A stretch of 7,129 nucleotides of DNA from an uncultured Selenomonadales bacterium. Its GTDB lineage: Bacteria; Bacillota; Negativicutes; Selenomonadales; Selenomonadaceae. The notes beneath the pieces were generated by a model, which was given only the letters and a program-made list of their open reading frames with translations, had not been told where the DNA came from and ran no database searches. The translations under genes and the position numbers were made by a program. The stretch lies in contig CALGGV010000223.1 of NCBI GenBank assembly GCA_937915725.1, positions 1-7,129 of the forward strand. The letters are read 5' to 3'. How positions within the stretch are numbered: the first letter of the stretch is position 1; every line of letters starts with the position of its first letter. Positions 1 to 6,305 of this stretch are shown one piece after another.

Positions 1-5
1 AAATT

Positions 6-254
6 ATGACTGAAATAACTTTAGATGATATAATTCAAATTGCGAAAAATGCAAAGTTGGATTCAGAAGTTGATTTTGATAAATTCGACCCCGATAAAAA
101 AATTCTTGAACAAGGCATAGATTCTTTGGATTTTACAAAATTGCTTTTTGAAGTTGAGGATACATTTCAAATAACAATTCCCGACGAAGATTTTGACGAA
201 AAAAAATGGGATACTTTGAATAAAATTGTGGAAAAAGTGAATTTACTGAGGTGA
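6..254 (+). CDS. Acyl carrier protein (ACP1)
   Basis: An 82-residue acidic protein with the size and pattern of an acyl carrier protein. The phosphopantetheine site is G-I-D-S-L-D at residues 37-42, so Ser40 is the expected attachment residue. It is followed by the helix-2 stretch F-T-K-L-L-F-E-V-E-D and by the family's typical I-P-D-E-D-F near residues 58-63. Family knowledge: ACPs carry acyl groups as 4'-phosphopantetheine thioesters in the cytosol. It is followed 4 bp later by an acyltransferase gene, and a KAS III gene lies further down the same run. That suggests a dedicated carrier for one pathway rather than the housekeeping fatty-acid ACP. ATG at 6 is the only sensible start, but its ribosome binding site lies outside the window. 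Family call is strong; the cargo is unknown. Confidence 0.9.
   Translation: MTEITLDDIIQIAKNAKLDSEVDFDKFDPDKKILEQGIDSLDFTKLLFEVEDTFQITIPDEDFDEKKWDTLNKIVEKVNLLR
248..253 (+). promoter_or_regulatory. RBS of the TTG-started acyltransferase gene
   Basis: GAGGTG lies 5 nt before TTG at 259 and overlaps the last codons and stop of ACP1. It supports a TTG start for the acyltransferase, whose nucleotide-binding-type N-terminus begins immediately after it. It also suggests translational coupling to ACP1. Confidence 0.7.
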
Positions 255-258
255 TTTT

Positions 259-900
259 TTGAAACAACTTGTTATAATCGGCGCAGGTGGTTTTGCGCGT
301 GAAGTTTACTATCATTCCCAACTGACGAATGAATATAATTCGGAATGGCAAATTAAAGGTTTCTTGGACGGCGATATTAAACTTTCTGACGAAGAATATA
401 AAAAACTTCCCGAAAATATCCCTGTGCTTGGCAACGTGGATAATTACGAAATTGAAGATAATGACGTTTTTACTTGTGCGATCGGTTCGCCGCAAATTCG
501 CAAAAGACTGACTGAAAAAATACTCCGGCGCGGCGCAAAATTTATCAACATTATCAGTCCAAGTACAACGATTTTTCCAACTGCAAAAGTTGGGCAAGGC
601 GTAATTATCGGCTTGAATAACGGAATTGGACCCGAAGTTGAAATTGGAGATTTTTCGATTATAAATAACGTTACTTTTATTGGACACGATACCAAAGTTG
701 GAAAGTATACCTCAATAATGTCTCACGTTGAAATTGGCGGCGGAGTTAAAATTGGCGAAGAAGTTTTTATAAGTAGCGGCGTTACAATTATTCCGAAATC
801 CAAAATTGGCGACGGTGCCGCCGTCGGTGCGGGCAGTGTTGTATTAAGAAAAGTTAAAGCTGGCGCAAAAGTTTTTGGAAATCCGGCAATGGAATTTTAA
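259..900 (+). CDS. NeuD/PglD-family sugar O-/N-acyltransferase
   Basis: A 213-residue protein with the two-part layout of the NeuD/PglD acyltransferases. The N-terminal Rossmann-like domain starts with L-V-I-I-G-A-G-G-F-A-R-E (residues 4-15) and has F-L-D-G-D near 35-39 and A-I-G-S-P near 74-78. From about residue 100 a left-handed beta-helix of hexapeptide repeats follows (for example V-G-Q-G-V-I, I-G-D-F-S-I, V-G-K-Y-T-S, I-G-E-E-V-F). It ends in F-G-N-P-A, the usual tail of this family. His143 in I-G-H-D matches the catalytic-base position of PglD. Known members acetylate UDP-amino sugars or sialic acids using acetyl-CoA. Here the gene sits between two ACP genes and before a KAS III, so the donor could be an acyl-ACP, as in the related LpxA/LpxD fold; that part is inference. 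The start is TTG, fixed by the Rossmann motif and a good RBS. Length is normal for the family. Confidence 0.88.
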   Translation: MKQLVIIGAGGFAREVYYHSQLTNEYNSEWQIKGFLDGDIKLSDEEYKKLPENIPVLGNVDNYEIEDNDVFTCAIGSPQIRKRLTEKILRRGAKFINIISPSTTIFPTAKVGQGVIIGLNNGIGPEVEIGDFSIINNVTFIGHDTKVGKYTSIMSHVEIGGGVKIGEEVFISSGVTIIPKSKIGDGAAVGAGSVVLRKVKAGAKVFGNPAMEF

Positions 901-905
901 GGAGG
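899..905 (+). promoter_or_regulatory. RBS of ACP2
   Basis: AAGGAGG is a near-perfect Shine-Dalgarno site ending 9 nt before ATG at 915. It overlaps the TAA stop of the acyltransferase gene. It is the strongest RBS in the window, consistent with the high expression expected of a carrier protein. Confidence 0.75.
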
Positions 906-914
906 AAAAAAATT

Positions 915-1139
915 ATGGAAGTTGAAGAATTTTTAGAAAATCTTGCCGAAATAATGGAGACTGAAGACAAATTAACTCTTGAAACATTGTTGGACGATAT
1001 ACCGGAATGGGATTCAGTCAGTATGATTTCTTTTTTTTCATTTTGCAGTACAAAAGTCCCAAATTCAAAAATTTTACCGAATCAGATTAAAAGCGCAAAA
1101 ACCGTTAAAGACCTGTATGAAATTATCGGTGAAAAATAA
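915..1139 (+). CDS. Acyl carrier protein (ACP2)
   Basis: A 74-residue acidic protein with an ACP-type helical pattern. The attachment site is E-W-D-S-V-S-M at residues 31-37, making Ser34 the likely phosphopantetheinylation residue. The W-D-S-V/L-S form is common in ACPs of specialised clusters and differs from the G-I-D-S-L-D of ACP1. Its C-terminal half is less acidic than ACP1 and it contains Cys44 in F-C-S-T. Its stop codon overlaps the start of the KAS III gene by one base (TAATG), so the two products are probably made in a fixed ratio and work together. I am confident it is an ACP-like carrier. Whether it is charged by the same phosphopantetheinyl transferase as ACP1, or carries a different acyl group, cannot be read from sequence. 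Confidence 0.85.
   Translation: MEVEEFLENLAEIMETEDKLTLETLLDDIPEWDSVSMISFFSFCSTKVPNSKILPNQIKSAKTVKDLYEIIGEK
1128..1132 (+). promoter_or_regulatory. RBS of KAS III no. 1 inside the ACP2 gene
   Basis: GGTGA lies 6 nt before ATG at 1139, within the last codons of ACP2. Together with the TAATG overlap it supports coupled translation and the start chosen for KAS III. Confidence 0.5.
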
Positions 1140-2155
1140 TGTTGCTTAAAATTGAAAATGCTCAATTAGAAATGCTAAGCGCGATTGTATCAAAAAATCG
1201 CATTACCATTGAAGACAGGTTAAAAAATCTTGCAACCGAAAAAAATATTTCAAGGTTAAAAAAAGTTACAGGATTTGAAAGTTTCAGTATCGCTGAAAAA
1301 GGCGTTTGCACTTCTGATTTTTGCGCGGCGGCAGCTGAAAAAATTTTTAATGAAACTGAAATTAAACGCGAAGAAATTAGCGCAATAATTTTTGTCAGCC
1401 AAACTTCAGATTATTTTTTGCCTTCAACAGCACACGTTTTGCAAGCGCGGTTAAATTTGCCGCGCGATATAGCGGCGTTTGATATTTCGCTGGGCTGTTC
1501 GGGATTTGTTTACGGCGTTTATATTGCCGCGTCTTTGATTCAGAATTTGCCCGGAAAAATTTTACTTTTGTGCGGAGACACTGCAACACGTAATATTTTT
1601 TCTGATGATATATCTTGTCTTTCGGTTTTCGGCGACGCGGGCGCGGCGGCTGTAATTTCAAAAAGTTTTGGGCAAAAAATTTTTTTCAACTTGCAGAGTT
1701 TTGGCGAATTGGCAGATGCGATAATAATGCAAAGAGGCGCGTACCGAAATTCTTTGCTTGTAAAAAATAATTCCGTCAACGTGAGAGAAAATTTTGTAAC
1801 AATGGACGGCGTGGCAATTATGGATTTTTCGGTAAAATTTGTGCCGCAAAATTTAATGGAATTGTTGAATTTTTCTGACGTAAAAATTTCTGAAATTGAC
1901 AAATTTTTTTTACATCAAGCCAACAAAACAATTTTAAACACTGTAGCCGCAATGTTAAATTTTCCCGCTGAAAAAGTGCCATTTAAATCCGGCAAAATTG
2001 GAAATACAAGTTCGGCATCAATTCCTGTTACACTTTCCGAAATTAAAGTCAAAAATTCTTTGTCAATTCTAAGTGGTTTTGGCGTTGGAATGTCCATTGC
2101 ATCTGCTTTAATTGATTTAAAAAATTTACATTGTTTACCGACGGGAGAAATTTAA
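1139..2155 (+). CDS. Beta-ketoacyl-ACP synthase III family protein (KAS III no. 1)
   Basis: A 338-residue thiolase-fold condensing enzyme. The complete KAS III triad is visible: Cys120 in D-I-S-L-G-C-S-G-F-V-Y-G, His259 in F-L-H-Q-A-N, and Asn289 in G-N-T-S-S-A-S-I-P. Other family blocks are L-C-G-D-T near residues 144-148, F-G-D-A-G-A-A-A near 164-171 and the C-terminal S-G-F-G-V-G near 312-317. FabH-type enzymes condense an acyl-CoA with malonyl-ACP to give a 3-ketoacyl-ACP. The G-C-S-G-F-V-Y-G form around the cysteine resembles KAS III copies that, as I recall them, sit in surface-glycan loci with their own ACPs, rather than housekeeping FabH (typically A-C-A-G-F). Its start overlaps ACP2, the likely partner. 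No ketoreductase (FabG-like) is in the window, so any reduction to a 3-hydroxyacyl group would need a gene elsewhere. Length is slightly above the usual 310-330 residues. Confidence 0.88.
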   Translation: MLLKIENAQLEMLSAIVSKNRITIEDRLKNLATEKNISRLKKVTGFESFSIAEKGVCTSDFCAAAAEKIFNETEIKREEISAIIFVSQTSDYFLPSTAHVLQARLNLPRDIAAFDISLGCSGFVYGVYIAASLIQNLPGKILLLCGDTATRNIFSDDISCLSVFGDAGAAAVISKSFGQKIFFNLQSFGELADAIIMQRGAYRNSLLVKNNSVNVRENFVTMDGVAIMDFSVKFVPQNLMELLNFSDVKISEIDKFFLHQANKTILNTVAAMLNFPAEKVPFKSGKIGNTSSASIPVTLSEIKVKNSLSILSGFGVGMSIASALIDLKNLHCLPTGEI

Positions 2156-2174
2156 ATTAGCGTGAAATTTTATT

Positions 2175-2178
2175 GGAG
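2175..2178 (+). promoter_or_regulatory. RBS that fixes the methyltransferase start at 2187
   Basis: GGAG lies 8 nt before ATG at 2187. An in-frame GTG at 2178 overlaps this RBS and so is unlikely to be the start. The ATG at 2187 puts the zinc-ribbon cysteines at residues 3 and 6, as expected for proteins that begin with this motif. Confidence 0.7.
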
Positions 2179-2186
2179 TGAATTTG

Positions 2187-3047
2187 ATGAAATGTTTTGT
2201 ATGTGGTGAAGAAATGACTCCATATTTTGAAAAGAAACTTTCTGATAAAGAAAATTTTGCAGAGTATCTTGGCAAGCTCGATAATTTTGAATATGTGCGC
2301 TGTGAAAATTGCGGCTTGGTAGTTTCAAAAACTCTCTATGAAATGCCGCGCGAAGAATGGAGCAAATTTAGTTATAATGCACATAAAGCACTTTTTGACG
2401 GCGTAATTGACTATAAAATTTTAGATCCCTCTTGGTTTGAACGTCTTGAAATTCAAACAAATATGTTTGTTGAGTTGGTAAATCTCGGAATTTTTAAAGA
2501 CGATTGGCGCACCATGGATTTTGGCGCGGGCGATGGTAAACTTGCCAATAAAATTAACGAACGCTTGAAAAAAGTTTGGTTGAAAAAATTTGATGAATAT
2601 ATGGAGCCTTTGGACGAAAATTATTTGACGAAAGAAGAGGCAACGCCACAAAGTTTTGATTTTCTTGTTTCAACTTCAGTATTTGAACATTTACTTGGAA
2701 ATCAAGGAGACGTTGAAAAAGTTATCGACTTTATAAAACCGAATGGCACAATGGCTTTACATACTTTGATTTGTGAAGAAGTCCCGCAAGATCCAAATTG
2801 GTTTTATCTTTTGCCGGTTCCTGTTCACTGTACTTTGTGGACAAATAAAGCAATGTCAATTACTTTCAAAAAGTTTGGTTTCAAAGGCTGCGCTTATAAT
2901 CTTGACGCGCAAATGTGGCTTTTCTTCCGAGATAAAAATTTGTATTTGGAACTTAAGAATCGCAAGAACGAACTGACAGGGAGTTATTTTTTCAGTGAAA
3001 ATTTTGTAGATTATTGGAAAATTAAGCCCTATAGAAAGAATAAATAA
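2187..3047 (+). CDS. Zinc-ribbon class I SAM-dependent methyltransferase
   Basis: A 286-residue cytosolic protein. Cys3/Cys6 (C-F-V-C) and Cys39/Cys42 (C-E-N-C-G) form a likely four-cysteine zinc ribbon at the N-terminus. A Rossmann methyltransferase domain follows, with SAM-binding motif I at 111-117 (D-F-G-A-G-D-G), an acidic loop near 137-144 (E-Y-M-E-P-L-D-E), and V-F-E-H-L at 165-169. A conserved-looking block follows near 191-222: H-T-L-I-C-E-E-V-P-Q-D-P-N-W-F, then P-V-H-C and T-N-K-A-M. From memory, this arrangement matches methyltransferases of capsule and LPS loci, but I cannot name a characterised member. The target is unknown; the context points to a nucleotide sugar or its acyl group. 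It begins 31 bp after the KAS III stop and ends 10 bp before the transporter, so it is probably in the same operon. I preferred ATG at 2187 to the GTG at 2178. Confidence 0.83.
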   Translation: MKCFVCGEEMTPYFEKKLSDKENFAEYLGKLDNFEYVRCENCGLVVSKTLYEMPREEWSKFSYNAHKALFDGVIDYKILDPSWFERLEIQTNMFVELVNLGIFKDDWRTMDFGAGDGKLANKINERLKKVWLKKFDEYMEPLDENYLTKEEATPQSFDFLVSTSVFEHLLGNQGDVEKVIDFIKPNGTMALHTLICEEVPQDPNWFYLLPVPVHCTLWTNKAMSITFKKFGFKGCAYNLDAQMWLFFRDKNLYLELKNRKNELTGSYFFSENFVDYWKIKPYRKNK

Positions 3048-3057
3048 TATTTGTATT

Positions 3058-4806
3058 ATGGAACTGATTTACAAAAAAACTGACGCGCTTATAAATAAAA
3101 AATTTCGAGATTTATTTTTTCCCACGCTGATCACTACAGCGACGATTTATCTGGGAAATATAATGAGCGGCATAATAGTCGGAAATTTAATCACTCCCGA
3201 AGCAATGGCGAGTATTTATGCTTGTATGCCGTTAAATCAGTTGGCAACAGCAATTTCTTATTTAATCGCAACTTCATTTGGAATGGTTGCAGTTGCATTG
3301 GGAGCGCGGCAAAATGAAAAAGCAAATTACATTTTTAGCACGATCTTAACACTTAGTATTATATTTGCGATGCTGATGTTATTTCTTTTGTTGCCGTTTC
3401 AAAACGAACTTGCAGGGATTTTATCGAGAGTTGAAGAGTTGCATGAAGATATTCAAAAATATTTGTCTGTTTTTATAATTCGGACGGCGTTGATAATCGT
3501 TATAAGCGTTTGGAGATATGTACTTCGTACGGAAGGGCTTGTAAAAATTATTAAACAAAGTGCTATTTTTCAGCAGATTATCAGCATTATACTGACAATA
3601 ATTTTTGTAGGTTATTTTTATCTTGGAGTACGGGGCGCGGCTTATGCTCTTATTATCAGCGATATATTTAGCGCAATTTATATGCTGGCATTTTACTATA
3701 AATCGGCGGAAATGCATAATCTTAAATTTGTAAATGTTTTTCATGACGGCTTTAAAAAATTTTTTATTCAGTCAATGTCTATTTTTAAAACCGGTGCTCC
3801 TGCATCAATAGTAATTGCTTTGGCGGCTGTAAAAGTTTGGGCAATTTATCAGATTGTCGGCACTCTCGGCGGCTCCTCTGCAATGATTTTCTATGCAATT
3901 TGTGTAACTTGCCTGTCGGTTGCAAATATGTTTGTTGCAGCTTGTGGAGATTCTTCACTGCCAATTATAGGAATGTTGTACGGTGAAAAAGATTTCGTCG
4001 GTACACGTTTAATGTTGAAAAATGTTCAAAAATTTACTTTGTTTTTTATTGGAATAGTTGTTGCATTTATATTATTTTCGCCTGAAACATTATTAAAAAT
4101 TTATAATTTGCCTGTAAACAATTTTGAAAGCGGCGCACTCGCTTTAAGAATTTTTTCAATAAGTTTACTTGGCGTAGCATTTTCAGGAATTTTAATTTAT
4201 TATTACACAGTAATTCAGCAACGTTCAGCCGCTGCAATTCTCTCTATAAGCGAAGGAATTTTTACGCCACCGCTTGCTTGGATTTTATCAAATATTTGGG
4301 GAATAAACGGAGTTTGGGTTGCATTTATTTTGACTGAAATAATTTCTTTCATTGTGATCTTTTTTTACACCAAATTTATCATAAAAAGCGAAGATTATAT
4401 TTTAATCGACAAGGCAGACCCCAAAATTTTATATGATGTTTCAATTACAGCAAATCTTGAAAACGCCGTTAAAATCTCGGAAGAGTCAATTAACGTGCTA
4501 AAAAATAACTTTATTTCGGCTAAAACCGCCGTGAAAGTTGGCGTTGCTCTTGAGGAAATAATTTTGAATATAGCCAAAATTTCCAGCAAAAAGTCGGCAA
4601 ATGTAGACGTTAGAATTAAAATAAATGAAAACCAAAATGCTACAATTATTTTGAGGGATAACGGAAAAATTTTTAATCCCGTTGAATATAATCAGAATGA
4701 CTCCGAAAATTTTTTAATGGACGGAATAAAAGTTATGAAATCCCTGACTAAAAATATCCAATACAACAGAATTTTGGGTTTAAATCAAACTGTAATCGAA
4801 ATATAA
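3058..4806 (+). CDS. MATE/MOP-family membrane transporter with C-terminal RsbW-like ATPase domain
   Basis: A 582-residue protein in two parts. Residues 1 to about 442 show roughly 12 hydrophobic segments (around 20-42, 55-80, 92-114, 136-155, 170-190, 194-214, 246-268, 274-296, 325-341, 362-384, 395-412 and 418-440) and the internal duplication expected of the MATE branch of the MOP superfamily, such as A-L-G-A-R-Q-N-E-K-A after the second segment. Such proteins export drugs or metabolites by cation antiport; relatives in MOP flip lipid-linked sugars. Residues from about 455 to 582 are soluble and resemble anti-sigma-factor/RsbW-type HATPase domains. They show an N-box-like L-E-E-I-I-L-N (E500, N504), a G1-like D-N-G-K-I-F-N-P at 534-541 and a degenerate G2-like D-G-I-K-V-M-K-S-L at 555-563, ending in strands typical of that fold. 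The pairing is unusual. ATG at 3058 has no clear Shine-Dalgarno, so translation may depend on coupling to the methyltransferase 10 bp upstream. Substrate unknown. Confidence 0.85.
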   Translation: MELIYKKTDALINKKFRDLFFPTLITTATIYLGNIMSGIIVGNLITPEAMASIYACMPLNQLATAISYLIATSFGMVAVALGARQNEKANYIFSTILTLSIIFAMLMLFLLLPFQNELAGILSRVEELHEDIQKYLSVFIIRTALIIVISVWRYVLRTEGLVKIIKQSAIFQQIISIILTIIFVGYFYLGVRGAAYALIISDIFSAIYMLAFYYKSAEMHNLKFVNVFHDGFKKFFIQSMSIFKTGAPASIVIALAAVKVWAIYQIVGTLGGSSAMIFYAICVTCLSVANMFVAACGDSSLPIIGMLYGEKDFVGTRLMLKNVQKFTLFFIGIVVAFILFSPETLLKIYNLPVNNFESGALALRIFSISLLGVAFSGILIYYYTVIQQRSAAAILSISEGIFTPPLAWILSNIWGINGVWVAFILTEIISFIVIFFYTKFIIKSEDYILIDKADPKILYDVSITANLENAVKISEESINVLKNNFISAKTAVKVGVALEEIILNIAKISSKKSANVDVRIKINENQNATIILRDNGKIFNPVEYNQNDSENFLMDGIKVMKSLTKNIQYNRILGLNQTVIEI

Positions 4807-4815
4807 AAAAAATCT

Positions 4816-5871
4816 TTAAATTTGAATTGATTTTAAAATATTTGTTTCGCTCAAATCCACGATGCCCGCCGCGCAAGTTAATCCCGTTCCAAATCCGCAA
4901 ATCACAACCTTTTTTAAATTTTGGTTTATTCCCGAAAAAATTTCCGATAACATAAGCGGAATTGAAACACAAGTTGTATTTCCCGTTTTGCTTGCTCCAA
5001 ACGGGACTTTTTTTTCGTCCACATTTAAAATTTTTGCAATGTGATTGACGATTAGAAAATTTGCTTGATGTAATGCAAATAAATCTATTGATTCAAGCGG
5101 CAAATTTAAAATTTCCAAAGTTTCTAAAATTACCCGGCGAACATTTCTAAAAACAAAATTCATTATTCCTATTCCGTCCATAAAAACATTTTCAAGCGTC
5201 CTACCATTATCATTTTCATCAAATTTTAAAATATTTGTTACTCCGTCTTCTCGCGGAATTCTGAAACCACCCGCCGGAATTATCAATTTATCTTTTTTAT
5301 CGCCTTCAGCATAAAAATTAAATGCAAATTTTTCGTCTGAATCAAATTTTTTTATTAAAGTTGCACTTCCTCCATCTCCCAAAACCATTTTCAAAGATTT
5401 ATCGCAAACATTAACAACTTTAGCCGGAGTATCGCCTACGCACAACAAAATTTTTTTGCAATAGCCGGTTGCAATCAACAAAAAACTTTGAAAAATTCCG
5501 TAAACATAACCTGCGCAACCGTAATTTATATCGAAAGTGATAATTTTATTGGGAAGTTTCAAACGTTCCTGCAAAATTGCCGAAGTATGCGGAACAATAT
5601 AATCCGGAGTTTCTGTCACAAAAATTATTCCGTCAATTTCACTAGGGTTAAAATTATTTTCTTCAAAAAGTTTTTCGGCGGCGGCAACGCAATAATCTGA
5701 AGAAGTTTTATTTTTTGGCGAAACGTGCACGGAATTTATTCCAGTGTTTTTTATAATTTTCTCAACAACTTTTTCGCCATAAACATTTTTCAAAGAATTA
5801 AGTTCAAGAATTTCTTTCGGCAAAGCGGTTGCGATTGATTCAATTTTTATGTTTTGAAAAATTTTTTCCAT
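4816..5871 (-). CDS. Beta-ketoacyl-ACP synthase III family protein (KAS III no. 2)
   Basis: A second KAS III, 351 residues from the chosen start. The triad is intact: Cys119 in D-I-N-Y-G-C-A-G-Y-V-Y-G, His268 in A-L-H-Q-A-N, and Asn298 in G-N-T-T-C-V-S-I-P. Also visible are C-V-G-D-T near 144-148, L-G-D-G-G-S-A near 164-170 and C-G-F-G-T-G near 325-330. It aligns with KAS III no. 1 from end to end but is clearly diverged (roughly a third of residues look identical by eye). It has an extra loop around 190-225 rich in Asp, Lys and Gly. The frame is open to a TTG at 5919 and an ATG at 5895, but I chose ATG at 5871. Its N-terminus then lines up with that of the other copy, and an AAAGG lies upstream at 5885-5889 (spacing of 13 nt, somewhat long). 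It is convergent with the transporter gene, has no ACP of its own on this strand, and follows the broken genes of 5920-7129. Confidence 0.87.
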   Translation of the reverse strand: MEKIFQNIKIESIATALPKEILELNSLKNVYGEKVVEKIIKNTGINSVHVSPKNKTSSDYCVAAAEKLFEENNFNPSEIDGIIFVTETPDYIVPHTSAILQERLKLPNKIITFDINYGCAGYVYGIFQSFLLIATGYCKKILLCVGDTPAKVVNVCDKSLKMVLGDGGSATLIKKFDSDEKFAFNFYAEGDKKDKLIIPAGGFRIPREDGVTNILKFDENDNGRTLENVFMDGIGIMNFVFRNVRRVILETLEILNLPLESIDLFALHQANFLIVNHIAKILNVDEKKVPFGASKTGNTTCVSIPLMLSEIFSGINQNLKKVVICGFGTGLTCAAGIVDLSETNILKSIQI

Positions 5872-5942
5872 TCTATTTATCAATCCTTTAAACATCGCCA
5901 AAACGGCGGAAAATTTCAACGAGAAAGGGCTTTTCTATTTCA

Positions 5943-5971
5943 TTAGGTAAAAAAGTATCCAGAATACCTAA
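5943..5971. repeat. Short inverted repeat upstream of KAS III no. 2
   Basis: TTAGGTA at 5943-5949 is the exact reverse complement of TACCTAA at 5965-5971, with a 15-bp spacer. The spacer itself holds GTAT/ATAC arms (5955-5958 and 5964-5967). It lies about 75-100 bp before the KAS III no. 2 start, so it could be an operator or a weak hairpin, but in AT-rich DNA a 7-bp match can arise by chance. Confidence 0.3.
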
Positions 5972-6040
5972 AGAAGGCAGTTAACAGGTACTTATTTTGT
6001 AATTGGTTTCTGACTTTTTTCAGTTTCGCACATTGAATTT

Positions 6041-6268
6041 TCAAAAGGCAGAGCACATATTAATTTCTCCATAAGGCAAAATAATTTCAGTCGTGTCCAA
6101 TCCTTTCAACTCTTCCGCTTTTATAATCTGTTCGCCGTCATAAACAAAAAAATTAAAAGCGTCGGCAAAAATCGAATTTTTACTCAAATATTCTTTGGTT
6201 ACAGAGTCAATTTTTTTTATTATATCAGAAAAATTGACACAATGTGCAAGGAAAAATTTTAGGTAATT
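6041..6268 (-). pseudogene. Rpn-family recombination-promoting nuclease, internally deleted remnant
   Basis: The minus-strand frame from 6268 to the TGA at 6041-6043 reads T-K-E-Y-L-S-K-N-S-I-F-A-D-A-F-N-F-F-V-Y, then D-G-E-Q-I-I-K-A-E-E-L, then L-D-T-T-E-I-I-L-P-Y-G. This is the characteristic N-terminus of Rpn/PD-(D/E)XK 'putative transposase' proteins, which normally run to about 300 residues. The catalytic Asp/Glu-X-Lys core that should follow is absent. Directly after L-P-Y-G-E comes I-N-M-C-S-A-F and a stop. An N-M-C-x-A stretch is, from memory, typical of the C-terminal part of these proteins, so a large internal deletion is likely. No convincing start codon precedes the homologous part (an in-frame TTG at 6187 comes too late, and a stop lies at 6269-6271). 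Rpn proteins are DNA nucleases linked to recombination and gene mobility; this copy cannot be active. Confidence 0.72.
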
Positions 6269-6305
6269 TTATCGGAAGGTTTAAGTTCATATTTTTTATT
6301 AATTT

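Noticed and set aside
133..687. Long open frame on the minus strand opposite ACP1 and the acyltransferase
   Set aside because: It lies antisense to two genes with clear family motifs, its translation shows no domain pattern, and it has no fitting RBS. It is a shadow frame.
1395..1902. Overlapping minus-strand frames opposite KAS III no. 1
   Set aside because: They are antisense to a gene with an intact catalytic triad, are biased in composition and show no motif.
4807..4860. Possible bidirectional terminator between the convergent transporter and KAS III no. 2 genes
   Set aside because: The 9-bp gap and nearby sequence are A/T runs with no GC-rich stem. I found no convincing hairpin, so no terminator is called.
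5872..5919. Longer N-terminus for KAS III no. 2 from ATG at 5895 or TTG at 5919
   Set aside because: Neither has a visible RBS, and the extra residues do not match the N-terminus of KAS III no. 1, which aligns with a start at 5871.
5920..6040. Sigma-70 promoter for KAS III no. 2
   Set aside because: Several AT-rich hexamers could be matched loosely, but no -35/-10 pair with correct spacing stood out from the background.
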